Shown: positions 8,998 through 19,685, counted from the first letter of the stretch. The stretch is DNA of 64,000 nt from Methylosinus sp. H3A (GCF_015709455.1 NZ_JADNQW010000005.1:3864001-3928000); one strand, 5' to 3'. Notes: generated by a model from the letters alone, not told the origin. Translations and numbers: made by a program.

Positions 8998-9798
8998 ATG
9001 AAGATCACCACCTGGAACATCAATTCCGTGCGCCTGCGCATGCCGATCGTCGCGCAATTCTTGAAAGAGCATGCGCCGGACATCCTCTGCCTGCAGGAGA
9101 CCAAGTGCCGCAACGCCGAATTCCCCTATTCGGATTTTCGCGCGCTCGGCTATGAGCATTTCGCCATCAATGGCCAAAAGGGCTATCATGGCGTCGCCAT
9201 CGTCTCGAAACATCCGCTCGAACTGTTGGAGACGCGCGACTTCTGCGAGAAGGGCGACGCGCGCCATGTCTCGGTCGCCTTCGCCAATGGCGGAACGCCG
9301 CTCAGAGTGCATAATTTCTACGTGCCGGCCGGCGGCGACGAGCCCAATCGCGAGATCAATCCGAAATTCGCCCATAAGCTCGATTTTCTGGACGAGATGG
9401 CCGAATGGATCGTGCGCGATCGCGTGACGGACGGCCGCGTCGTGCTCGTCGGCGATCTCAATATCGCGCCGCTGGAACAGGATGTCTGGAGCCACAAGGC
9501 GCTTCTCCAAGTGGTGAGCCACACGCCCATAGAGGTGGAGAAGCTCGGCCGCGTGATCGAGGCCGGCCGCTGGATCGACGCTATGCGCCGCTTCGTGCCG
9601 AAGGAGGAGAAGCTCTATACGTGGTGGAGCTATCGCGCCTCGGATTGGGAGAAATCCGACCGCGGCCGCAGGCTCGATCACATATGGGCGAGCGAGGCGC
9701 TGTCGGGAACGCTCGAAAACATGACCGTGCTGCGCGAGGCGCGCAATTGGACACGGCCGTCAGACCACGTGCCGGTGACGATTTCTCTTTCGATCTGA
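8998..9798 (+). CDS. xth: Exodeoxyribonuclease III
   Basis: This 266-residue AP endonuclease/3'-5' exonuclease of the EEP superfamily acts in base excision repair. Hallmarks in order: MKITTWNINSVRLR, LCLQETKC with the metal-binding Glu, YHGVAIVSK, VGDLNIAPLEQDVWSHK with the catalytic Asp/Asn, WWSYRASDWEKSDRGRRLDHIWAS, and the final SDHVPVTISL with the active-site Asp-His. Length and all catalytic residues fit. The stop is five bases from the convergent membrane-protein gene. Confidence 0.95.
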   Translation: MKITTWNINSVRLRMPIVAQFLKEHAPDILCLQETKCRNAEFPYSDFRALGYEHFAINGQKGYHGVAIVSKHPLELLETRDFCEKGDARHVSVAFANGGTPLRVHNFYVPAGGDEPNREINPKFAHKLDFLDEMAEWIVRDRVTDGRVVLVGDLNIAPLEQDVWSHKALLQVVSHTPIEVEKLGRVIEAGRWIDAMRRFVPKEEKLYTWWSYRASDWEKSDRGRRLDHIWASEALSGTLENMTVLREARNWTRPSDHVPVTISLSI

Positions 9799-9802
9799 GG
9801 CC

Positions 9803-10330
9803 TCAGGCGCTGACCTGCGCCCGAAGCTCCGAGAGCGAAGCGAAGCGCCGCACGCGCCCCTCGTCGCGAATCTCGACCGAGCCGTCCGAGAACATCACAT
9901 AGAGCGCGCCGCCGTTCTCATAGCGATCGACCTCGACCGGCGCTTCCGCGACCGGCGTTTCCTCGACATAGCGCTTCGGCGCATAGGCCTCGAAGCCGGG
10001 CGGCGGCGCCATGGCTGTCGGCGGCGCCATCGGCGGCGGAGCGGGAGAAGGAGCTGACGCGGGGTGCGCCGGCGCCTCTGCGGCGGCCGGGGCGATTCGC
10101 GGAGAGAGCGCCTGCAGCGCATGGTCGAGTCGCGACAGAACGGCGGCGATCGCCAGCGTCACGACGCCGCCGGACAGCGCCACGGCTCCGGAAATGAACA
10201 GGCTCCAGCCGCGCTCGATCTGGATCTTGTCCCAGCCCTCGAACATGGCCGCGACGCCCCAAGCCGCCAGCGCTGCGCCGAGCCCAAAGACGCCCCAACG
10301 CGTCAAACGAAAATACCAGACGCCCCGCAT
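9803..10330 (-). CDS. Membrane protein with Pro/Ala-rich linker, unknown function
   Basis: This 175-residue protein has two N-terminal transmembrane helices (residues about 12-30 and 43-66), then a Pro/Ala-rich linker (about 75-120). A small C-terminal soluble region follows (VDRYENGGALYVMFSDGSVEIRDE, RRFASLSELRAQVSA). That tail resembles short beta-strand modules of unknown role. I do not recognise the family. It converges with xth and is divergent from the PmoD-like gene. Confidence 0.7.
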   Translation of the reverse strand: MRGVWYFRLTRWGVFGLGAALAAWGVAAMFEGWDKIQIERGWSLFISGAVALSGGVVTLAIAAVLSRLDHALQALSPRIAPAAAEAPAHPASAPSPAPPPMAPPTAMAPPPGFEAYAPKRYVEETPVAEAPVEVDRYENGGALYVMFSDGSVEIRDEGRVRRFASLSELRAQVSA

Positions 10331-10655
10331 GTTCGCCCTCTTCGCTCTCGCATGGCGACCGAGATCACGCGACGGATTCGCGTCGCCCGCCGTCTGTTAG
10401 CACGCCCGCTCGCGCGCCGCTGCGACGGCTTTCGACCCGCATTCGGCGCGAGAATTCCGGCGCGATTGTGGTCGCCCGGAGTCCGACCCGACGCAATGGC
10501 GCTTCCACATAATATTCAATCCCCTAGAAAACAACATATCTGCGTCGTAACGCCACATGGAATTCAGCGGCGCCAATACAGACATCAAAAGTAGAGACGA
10601 ACGTCTCTAACACGAAACTCGGCAACGATCCGCCTATATCAGGGGAGTCGGACCA
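10331..10655. other. Divergent intergenic region with an 8-bp palindrome
   Basis: This 325-base gap separates a membrane-protein gene (minus) and the PmoD-like gene (plus). The last 160 bases are AT-richer than the surroundings, as expected for a promoter. They contain a palindrome at 10592-10609. I could not pick a convincing -35/-10 pair. No reading frame inside looks real. Confidence 0.5.
10592..10609. repeat. Palindrome TAGAGACG-AA-CGTCTCTA upstream of the PmoD-like gene
   Basis: Perfect 8-base arms around a 2-base centre, 47 bases before the ATG at 10656. The size and position fit a dimeric regulator's operator or a small 5'-UTR hairpin. No regulator is identified. Confidence 0.45.
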
Positions 10656-11348
10656 ATGGATGCGCGCTCGAAGAGGCGTAGTTTATTTACACTCACCTTT
10701 CTCTTCGCCTTGGCGACGGGAGGCTCTGCTTTTACGCCAAGTTCAGCTTTGGCGCATGGCGGCGTGAAGCTGGAACAGGACGAATGCGTGACGACGGTCG
10801 GGCCCGTCAAAGTGCATTTCATCGGCTATCAGCGCAAAGGCGAGCCGGAGGAATTCTGCGACGATATCGTCCGCACCGGCCCGACGGTGATCGCACTGAC
10901 AGCCATAGAGTCCGGCCGTCAGCCCGATTCCTACATGGCCCAGAATCAGGGGGCCGCCATCGCGCCGCGAGATACGGTCGTCGATTTGCGCGAGATCGCC
11001 ATCGGCGTGCGCATCGTCAAGGATGTCGGCGAGGAGAAGGAAAAGGCCGATATCGCCGCGGCGACGGAGTTCTACGCCCCGCCGAAAATCCATCGCAACG
11101 CCACCATGACCTTCGAGCACGACTTCAAGGAGGCGGGGAATTACGTGGCCATCATCACCGTCGCCGATCGCGACGGTCACGAGTGGAGTTCGCGCTTTCC
11201 CTTCCGCGTGGGTGTTTTCAGCCTCTGGAACACGATCGAATACGTCCTCTATGGGATCGGCTTCCTGGCGCTGAGCGCCGGCCTCTGGCTGGTGGCCTGG
11301 CGGCGCGGAGCCCCGCCGGCGGAAGCAGCGCTCCATCAGGCCGAGTGA
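10656..11348 (+). CDS. PmoD-like periplasmic protein with C-terminal membrane anchor
   Basis: This 230-residue protein has a signal peptide (residues about 8-33, ending SSALAHGG), a periplasmic beta-rich domain and one C-terminal transmembrane helix (about 193-215). It is a paralogue of the protein at 18639. Both have a C-x9-H-x13-C core (here C44, H54, C68), a later FEHDF/FEHKF strand, and the anchor. PmoD proteins bind copper in a dimeric CuA-like site and are tied to pMMO. Here the methionines that crowd the site in the other copy are absent (C-VTTVGPVKV-H), so metal binding may differ. It is followed by a terminator, so it is monocistronic. No close neighbour explains it except sodB. Confidence 0.75.
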   Translation: MDARSKRRSLFTLTFLFALATGGSAFTPSSALAHGGVKLEQDECVTTVGPVKVHFIGYQRKGEPEEFCDDIVRTGPTVIALTAIESGRQPDSYMAQNQGAAIAPRDTVVDLREIAIGVRIVKDVGEEKEKADIAAATEFYAPPKIHRNATMTFEHDFKEAGNYVAIITVADRDGHEWSSRFPFRVGVFSLWNTIEYVLYGIGFLALSAGLWLVAWRRGAPPAEAALHQAE

Positions 11349-11364
11349 GATCATCTCCTGCGAG

Positions 11365-11393
11365 CCCGCCCGATCCGATCGGGCGGGTTTTTT
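11365..11393 (+). terminator. Rho-independent terminator of the PmoD-like gene
   Basis: A 10-base-pair perfect stem (CCCGCCCGAT / ATCGGGCGGG, loop CCG) followed directly by six T residues, 16 bases after the stop codon. Confidence 0.9.
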
Positions 11394-11537
11394 GCGCTGC
11401 GCGCGGGCTTGTCGTCCGAGCTTTGCATGAAATTTGTTAGACTGCGGTCGTGCGAGATTGCTTGGAGCCCTGCCGGGTTCTAGGTAGAGGCGAGCGGAGA
11501 TTGCTGCGCTCGCGAACCCCAGTCAGGAGCAAGGATT

Positions 11538-12137
11538 ATGACCTTCACCCTTCCCGACCTTCCCTACGCTTATGATGCGCTGCAGCCCTATTTGTCGAAA
11601 GAATCCTTCGAGTATCATCACGACAAGCATCATGCGACCTATGTCACCAACGCCAATAATCTGATCAAAGGCACCGAGTTCGAAGGCAAGCCGATCGAGG
11701 AGATCATCGTCGCCTCCTACGGCAAGAACGTGCCGATCTTCAACAATGTGGCGCAGATCTACAACCACTCCGAATATTGGAAGTGGCTGAAGCCCAATGG
11801 CGGCGGCGCGATCCCCGCCAAGGTCGAGAAGGCGATCGTCGAGTCCTTCGGCTCGGTCGACAAGTTCAAGGAAGAGTTCCAGACCCAGGGTCTCGGCCAG
11901 TTCGGCTCGGGCTGGGTGTGGCTCGAGATCAAGGACGGCAAGCTCGCCGTGCGCAAGACCCCGAACGCCGAGAACCCGCTGGTGTTCGGCGCCAAGCCGC
12001 TGCTGGTCGCCGATGTGTGGGAGCACGCCTATTACATCGACTACCGCAATCGCCGCGCCGACTTCCTCAAGGCTTTCCTCGAGCATCTCGTGAACTGGGA
12101 ATATGTCGAGGAGCTCTACGAGGCCGCGACGAAGTAA
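11538..12137 (+). CDS. sodB: Superoxide dismutase [Fe]
   Basis: This 199-residue cytoplasmic dismutase of the Fe/Mn family removes superoxide. The metal ligands are visible: H27 in FEYHHDKHHATYV, a His in IYNHSEYWKWL, and Asp/His in VADVWEHAYYIDYRN. The GLGQFGSGWVWLEI stretch, with Gln placed as in iron-type enzymes, and NNVAQIYNHSEYW suggest Fe rather than Mn. A GGAGCAAGG site precedes the ATG. The gene stands alone between a terminator and the convergent 51-residue gene. Iron or copper stress control would be reasonable but no operator is visible. Confidence 0.93.
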   Translation: MTFTLPDLPYAYDALQPYLSKESFEYHHDKHHATYVTNANNLIKGTEFEGKPIEEIIVASYGKNVPIFNNVAQIYNHSEYWKWLKPNGGGAIPAKVEKAIVESFGSVDKFKEEFQTQGLGQFGSGWVWLEIKDGKLAVRKTPNAENPLVFGAKPLLVADVWEHAYYIDYRNRRADFLKAFLEHLVNWEYVEELYEAATK

Positions 12138-12212
12138 GACAGTTTCATACGGCGGCGGCGCGATGCGTCGCCGCCGTCAAATAATCTTCTCACTGTCCTC
12201 TCGTCGAGAAGT

Positions 12213-12368
12213 TCAGTGCGCGCGCGGCAAATGCGAAAGCGCCACGAGGATGATTGCGGTCGCGAAGATCGTCAGGCCGCCGAGCCTCGCGGTCACGCGC
12301 AATTCGAACGCGCGAAGGTCGGAGCGCAGGATCGATAGGTCGCGCTCGCGATTTGTCGCCTCGGCCAT
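12213..12368 (-). CDS. 51-residue single-pass membrane protein coupled to the aminotransferase gene
   Basis: The start ATG follows the aminotransferase TAA directly (TAAATG), so it is probably read by re-initiation. The predicted protein begins MAEATNRERDLSILRSDLRA, a charged amphipathic helix, followed by a hydrophobic helix (about residues 29-46, GGLTIFATAIILVALSHL). Short proteins of this coiled-coil-plus-membrane layout occur in alphaproteobacteria. It has no known function. It converges with sodB. Confidence 0.6.
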   Translation of the reverse strand: MAEATNRERDLSILRSDLRAFELRVTARLGGLTIFATAIILVALSHLPRAH

Positions 12369-14984
<2,616 letters not shown>

Positions 14985-15158
14985 AAGACCATAAAAACTT
15001 CACCTCGCGAAAAAAAAACGGCGCCGACTGCCCAAGGGATGAAACTTTTCGGGTCGGGCCGCCGTTTATTCTTCGCAGAGCGAGCGAACGTCCTTTGGGA
15101 GGATCGGTCGCGACGCGTCGGACGTTCTGGGGGAGAGCGTCGCGGGAGAGGGTGCGTC

Positions 15159-15398
15159 ATGTCGTTGGTGGATAAGTTCGAAGACCGGATGGAGCCGGCT
15201 TTTACGCGCAGCTTCGATCCGGAATCGGCGCGGCGTCAGTTCAGGGTTTCGCTTTTCCTCGTCGCCGCAATGGCGCTCGCGGCCTTTATCCTGGGCTTCG
15301 CGCTGCCGCTCAACGCGCCGCGCAGCACGCCGCCGACGCCGGCCGTCTCGTCGGATGCAGGCGATCTCTTCATCGGGCGTCTCGTCGGCGTCGACTGA
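15159..15398 (+). CDS. 79-residue single-pass membrane protein
   Basis: Begins MSLVDKFEDRMEPAFTRSFD, has one transmembrane helix (about residues 30-50, SLFLVAAMALAAFILGFALPL) and a Pro/Ser/Thr-rich tail. The ATG at 15159 has a GGGAGAGGG site nine bases upstream; a longer in-frame form lacks this. It converges with the PCuAC-like gene of the copper operon. The family is unknown to me. Confidence 0.6.
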   Translation: MSLVDKFEDRMEPAFTRSFDPESARRQFRVSLFLVAAMALAAFILGFALPLNAPRSTPPTPAVSSDAGDLFIGRLVGVD

Positions 15399-15453
15399 GT
15401 TCGCCGCTCGAGCCACGGAGCCGCGCTTTCACGCGGCCCCGCCGAGCTTGGCG

Positions 15454-16071
15454 TTACGGCTTCTTGGCGTCCGCAGGCTCTTCGTGGTGATGGTGATGCT
15501 CATGGCCGCCATGGTCATGCTCGGCGGCGGGCTTGGCGGGCTTGGCCTCGCTGCCGGCGGCATGAGCCTTTTCCCAGCGCTCCAACGCTTCCGCATCATG
15601 TGCATGTTTGGCGTCGGGCGCGTCGACAGCCGCGTCGACGGTGACTTCGCCGGCCTTCTCGAAAACGAGGACGAGCTCCATTCCCCAGCCGACGGGATTG
15701 ATCTTCTTGACCTCGGCCAGCACGACATGCGGTCCCTCGGGCGAGAGCGTCGTCGTCTTATTGGCGGCGACGGCGATGCCGCCTTCGGCGACGACATGGC
15801 TGGCGTCGGCGTGGAAGGTCGTCTTGCCGACATTCGGCGACTTCACCGCGATCAACTTGTCGGCGACCCCGCCCTTATTGTGGATGAATGCGTAGAAATA
15901 GGCCGTGGTCTCGCCGTCCTTCGGCGCGCGCACCCAGGGATGCTCGATGGTGAGCTTGCCGAGATCATATTCGTGAGCCTGCGCCGAGCGCATCGGAGTC
16001 AACGCGCCGAACGCCGCGCCGCCCAATAGAGCGCCGCCCGCCGCCAACAGATCACGCCGCTTGATCATCAT
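15454..16071 (-). CDS. PCuAC-like (DUF461) periplasmic copper protein with His-rich tail and altered ligands
   Basis: This 205-residue protein has a twin-arginine-like leader (KRRDLLAAGGALLGG), the PCuAC fold (residues about 35-145: IEHPWVRAP, TAYFYAFIHNKGG, DKLIAVKSP, FEKAGEVTVDA) and a C-terminal His-rich tail at 185-196. PCuAC chaperones normally bind Cu(I) through His and Met in an H-E-M ... M-x-M ... H-L-M-L-M pattern. Here the first His remains (TFHAD) but the Met positions read AD, HVV and HVVLA. It is last in the pmoD operon, so a copper role is likely, with the tail as a plausible site. The function is inferred. Confidence 0.8.
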   Translation of the reverse strand: MMIKRRDLLAAGGALLGGAAFGALTPMRSAQAHEYDLGKLTIEHPWVRAPKDGETTAYFYAFIHNKGGVADKLIAVKSPNVGKTTFHADASHVVAEGGIAVAANKTTTLSPEGPHVVLAEVKKINPVGWGMELVLVFEKAGEVTVDAAVDAPDAKHAHDAEALERWEKAHAAGSEAKPAKPAAEHDHGGHEHHHHHEEPADAKKP

Positions 16072-16208
16072 GTGCGTTCTCCCTTACTCGCCCGACGAAA
16101 GCCGTCGGGCTGTTGCATTCGTCGCTTCATTGTCAGCGAGGCTCTTTGGGCCTCGTTCCGCCGCACCGCGACCATGCGACGAATTGCGCGCCATTCCTCC
16201 CCCGCCGC

Positions 16209-18122
16209 TCAGTGCTGATGCGGCGAGACATAGACGACCGGCTCTTTCGCGGTCAGCGCGATTTGTGCCTTCAGCGAAGACAGATTGCCGTCGCCCGTCC
16301 CGAAATGGCGGAATCTCGCCCGGACGAAGCCGGAGCGATCGATGAGAAAATGTCCTTCCGGAATCTCGTTGACCACCGGCTCGTCGAGATAGTGGTTGAT
16401 GATCGAATAGGTGAGCTCCGTGGCGTCGGGATGGCTCGGCGTCAGCGCCTCCGCATCGGCGGGGCATTCGCCGAAATAGACGGTGACATGATGCGCGCCC
16501 ATCGCCTTCACCGTCTCGGCCGCCGCCTTCAGGCTCGCGACGCGATCGACGAATTCGGCGTCCTCCGGCTTGCAGCGCGCGAAGGAGACGAGCGTCGGCA
16601 CGCCGCGCAGCTTTTCGACGTCGACGATCTCGCCTTTGGGATCGTCGAGCGCGAAATTGGGCGCGACCAGCCATTGAATGACGCCCTTGGGGCTCAAGAA
16701 GCGCGACTGGTTGGAGTTGGACAGAACGGTGAGATAATTGATGAGATCCCAGCGTTCGTCCTCGGTGATCGCATCGGCGAATGGCGGCATCACTCCGCTC
16801 TGTCCGCCATAGGTCAGCCAATGGAAAATATCGCCGAGCGTATGCGTTGCGACATGCGGCGCAGTGAGATCGGCCGGCGGCACTTTGAGAGCCTTGGCCA
16901 TGGGGCCATTGCCCTCGCCAGTCACGCCATGACATGGGATGCAATTGGCCTGGAACGCCTCGAAGCCGCGCTTCACCGAAGCGTCCGTATAGGGGATGGG
17001 CGGATCGGTATAGGTCTCCGGATAGGACTGGACCGACAGCGAAACCGTTCCGCAAACGGCCGCCGCGACGCCCAGGATGGGCGTCGATAATTTGCGCCGC
17101 TCGCGCAGCTGCGGCAAAGGCGCGAACCAGGCCGCCGCGGCGATGAGCGCGAGAACCGCTCCGGCGACGCCCCATTGCCAGGTCGGATCGATCCAGGGCG
17201 TGACCTTCAGGCCCCAGGTGCCGGCATAGGTGACGCGGAAGGGAAGCGGCCAATAGACGTTGTTCTCATGCGCCGCGGGCGTGATGGTGGCGATCCAGCC
17301 GGCGACGAACAGGAGACCGAGCGCGCAAGCCGCTTCGAAGCCGCCAATCTTAGCATACCAGGCGATATCGAAATCCTTCTTGGAGGCGCCGAGCGTCAAA
17401 TAGCGCGCGAGCGAGAGGGCCAGCAGCAGCGCCGCGCAGAGCAGCGCCAGCTTCAAGGAGAGCAGCCGCCCATAGGGCGTCGCCAGAAGGAAGGGAAAGC
17501 TCCCGACCGTCTCCCACGCGAGGACCAGTCCGCTCAGCAGCACGACGAGCATCGCGCCCTTGGCGACGAGGGACCAACGCTCCGCGAGGCGCCAGGCGAC
17601 TTCCGGCGGCTTGCCGCGGCCGGTGAGCATCCAATAGACGAGGCCGAGCAGGCCGCCGATCCAAGTGAGGCCCGCCAGAGTATGGAAGGGGAAGCTCAGC
17701 TGCGTGTAGATCGGCAGGCTGTCGTCCACCGCATGGCCAGTGACCGAAACGACGGCGATCACAGCGAGGCCCAGTCCGAGCGTCGCGCGGTCGAGCCAGA
17801 CATTATCGACGCGCAGACGGATGAGCGTCGTCGCGGTGAAGATCGCGGCGAGAATTTGTGTCGCTACCCAGGCCTTGCCGATCACAGTGCCGGAGATGAA
17901 CTGCGTCAGCGTCGACCAGTCGAGCGGCCGCTCGGCGGGGATGATGTTGCGCGCAGAGGCCACGATCAGACCGAAGCCGAACAGCAGGCGCAGAACCGCC
18001 GCCGCGGCGATCGGCTTTTTGAAACGCGCGCCATCCTCCTCGAGGAGGCGGGGCAGCAGCAATAGACCGACGGCGAGAGCGGACAGAACGCTCTCCACGA
18101 AGCGAAGCGTCGCCAATTCCAT
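16209..18122 (-). CDS. CopD copper-resistance domain fused to cytochrome c and a SCO/thioredoxin-like domain
   Basis: This 637-residue protein shows three parts. Residues 1-360 are a CopD-type membrane domain with about nine helices, including VTGHAVDD and FPFHTLAGLTWIGGLLGLVYW with His residues expected for copper. Residues about 380-470 are a periplasmic class I cytochrome c with haem motif CIPCH (394-398) and axial Met at GVMPPFAD (445). Residues about 485-625 resemble a SCO/peroxiredoxin fold (GVPTLVSFARC, EGHFLIDRSGFVRARFRHFG) but keep only one Cys (517), so the CxxxC copper site is missing. CopD usually stands alone or is fused to CopC. It lies between copC and the PCuAC-like gene. Confidence 0.85.
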   Translation of the reverse strand: MELATLRFVESVLSALAVGLLLLPRLLEEDGARFKKPIAAAAVLRLLFGFGLIVASARNIIPAERPLDWSTLTQFISGTVIGKAWVATQILAAIFTATTLIRLRVDNVWLDRATLGLGLAVIAVVSVTGHAVDDSLPIYTQLSFPFHTLAGLTWIGGLLGLVYWMLTGRGKPPEVAWRLAERWSLVAKGAMLVVLLSGLVLAWETVGSFPFLLATPYGRLLSLKLALLCAALLLALSLARYLTLGASKKDFDIAWYAKIGGFEAACALGLLFVAGWIATITPAAHENNVYWPLPFRVTYAGTWGLKVTPWIDPTWQWGVAGAVLALIAAAAWFAPLPQLRERRKLSTPILGVAAAVCGTVSLSVQSYPETYTDPPIPYTDASVKRGFEAFQANCIPCHGVTGEGNGPMAKALKVPPADLTAPHVATHTLGDIFHWLTYGGQSGVMPPFADAITEDERWDLINYLTVLSNSNQSRFLSPKGVIQWLVAPNFALDDPKGEIVDVEKLRGVPTLVSFARCKPEDAEFVDRVASLKAAAETVKAMGAHHVTVYFGECPADAEALTPSHPDATELTYSIINHYLDEPVVNEIPEGHFLIDRSGFVRARFRHFGTGDGNLSSLKAQIALTAKEPVVYVSPHQH

Positions 18123-18210
18123 GGATTTCGACTTCCGTTACGCTCGCGAACGCGGCGCGGCGCCCCGCCGATCGGCGCCGCCCGCTTTCAAAGATGTTCG
18201 TGAGCCAGAC

Positions 18211-18576
18211 TCAGTGAGCGTCGACCGTGAACTCGTATTTCCCCTCGACTATGTGGCCGTCCGAGGAGAGAACGCGATATTTCACGACATATTTTCCCGC
18301 CGCGAGCTCGGGCGCGTCGAGCGTCAGCTCGCGCGGCTTGTCGGGCGCGCCCTTCGCCCCTTCGACGACGACCTTGCCGTTCGCATCGAGGATCGAGATC
18401 GTCGAATAGGCGGCCTCCACGCCGCCGCCAAAGCGCAGCTTCACGAATTTCGGCGAGGCGGCGACATGGTCCTTGGCCGACGGAGAGGCGTCGACCAGAA
18501 AGGAATGGGCGAACGCCGCGCCGGCGCTCATGAATAGCAAAGCCGCCACGAGGCCGGCTCCGAACTTCACCTTCAT
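18211..18576 (-). CDS. copC: Periplasmic copper-binding protein CopC
   Basis: This 121-residue protein has a signal peptide (residues 1-23, cleaved before AHSFLVDASP), giving the typical mature N-terminal Ala-His used to bind Cu(II). The beta-sandwich carries SPKFVKLRFGGGVEAAYS and ends YRVLSSDGHIVEGKYEFTV, with the second conserved Asp-Gly-His. The GGGAGGAG site 7 bases before the ATG at 18576 fixes the start; an ATG at 18591 lies inside that site. It is the second gene of the copper operon, between pmoD and the CopD fusion, and likely passes copper to CopD or pMMO. Confidence 0.93.
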   Translation of the reverse strand: MKVKFGAGLVAALLFMSAGAAFAHSFLVDASPSAKDHVAASPKFVKLRFGGGVEAAYSTISILDANGKVVVEGAKGAPDKPRELTLDAPELAAGKYVVKYRVLSSDGHIVEGKYEFTVDAH

Positions 18577-18638
18577 CGTCGCTCCTCCCATATTATTGGT
18601 TTATTCGCATCATGATCTGGGCGGTCGGCCACGCCTGT

Positions 18639-19253
18639 TCAAGACGACTTCAGCGCATCCACCGGATCCACGGTCTTCGGCTTCGATTGGCTGTGGCGCC
18701 AATAGACGCCGACCATCAACGCGATCAACACGGCCCCCAGAACCTGCGGCACATAGGACCACAGCGTCTGTCCGACCATGAATTTGAACTGCTGGGTCTC
18801 TTTCTCGCCATTGGGACGCGTGAGCGTCACATAGCCGATGAAATGGCCCTTGTCGGTGAATTTGTGCTCGAAGTTGAACGTGCCGGTCCTGTAGAGCTTG
18901 GGCGGCAGATGAATGAGCGTGAGCGGCTCGAGATCGGTGTCGGCCGAGACCGGCACGAGCGGATCGTGAATGATGCGCAGCTCGATCGGCAGATCGCGAA
19001 AATCCGGATTGGCGATATCGAAAGTGAAGATGATCCGGCCGACGATCGGAATATGCTCGCAATATTGATCGCGCGCGCCTTCGGCCTCATAGGCCGTGAT
19101 GTGGATCATGTCATAGCCGAACATGACCATGCACATATTGTCCATGACCATCGCTTCCGGACCGTCGCCACCGGCGCGAGCCGGAGTGACGGAAAAGGAC
19201 GCGAAGAGCAGCGCTAACGCCAATAGACAAGAGTTCACGGATCGAACGATCAT
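18639..19253 (-). CDS. pmoD: PmoD, pMMO-associated copper protein
   Basis: This 204-residue periplasmic protein has a signal peptide (residues 1-27) and a C-terminal membrane helix (about 167-185). Its copper region is Met- and Cys-rich: AMVMDNMCMVMFGYDMIH, then C65-E-H. The family forms a dimeric Cys/Met CuA-like site and is encoded near pmo operons, which fits this position 430 bases below pmoB. The ATG at 19253 has a GGGAGGAAGG site; an upstream start 21 bases away lies in front of it. It heads a four-gene copper operon. I name it from motif memory and context; an alignment to PmoD would settle it. Confidence 0.85.
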   Translation of the reverse strand: MIVRSVNSCLLALALLFASFSVTPARAGGDGPEAMVMDNMCMVMFGYDMIHITAYEAEGARDQYCEHIPIVGRIIFTFDIANPDFRDLPIELRIIHDPLVPVSADTDLEPLTLIHLPPKLYRTGTFNFEHKFTDKGHFIGYVTLTRPNGEKETQQFKFMVGQTLWSYVPQVLGAVLIALMVGVYWRHSQSKPKTVDPVDALKSS

Positions 19254-19685
19254 CGTTTCCTTCCTCCCGACCACGCGCGCCTTGCGGGCGGCGCGTCGCT
19301 TCGCATTTTTTGTCTCGAGCTGCGAGAGAGCGAAGCTGATCTCCGCCCTCGCCTATCCCGATTTTCTTAGTGCAAAAAGGAGCCGATTTGAAATCGCTAT
19401 TTCGTCGACGATACGGCGGAGATGCGCGTTCCGAGGCGATCACGCCAGCATGAGACTATCTGCAAAAACTCTATGCGTCTTCGGGCGCGGACGCGACAGT
19501 TTCTCCTGCGTCGAAACGCCGCGTTCATCGCATCCCGATATAATTGCCCAGTTCGGGCTCTCGGCGCCGAAGAGGCGCTGTCGCAAGGTCTCAGAAGCGC
19601 GATCGCGAAAGGCGCGAACGCAAAAAAGAACCGGCCGGGCGCAAGGCCCGGCCGGCGGATATTTCAGGGTCGAAACGCGGTTCGA
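19254..19685. other. Gap between pmoB and pmoD, with terminator and likely pmoD promoter region
   Basis: This 432-base region starts with the pmoB terminator (19621-19655). The section 19360-19480 is AT-richer and may carry the pmoD promoter; several TTG-containing hexamers exist, but none has a convincing -10 box at 16-18 bases. No gene is visible inside. Confidence 0.5.
19621..19655 (-). terminator. Strong rho-independent terminator of pmoCAB
   Basis: Read on the minus strand it is a perfect 10-base-pair stem (CCGGCCGGGC / GCCCGGCCGG, five-base loop) followed by TTCTTTTTTG, about 30 bases after the pmoB stop. It should separate pmoCAB from the pmoD operon. Confidence 0.92.
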
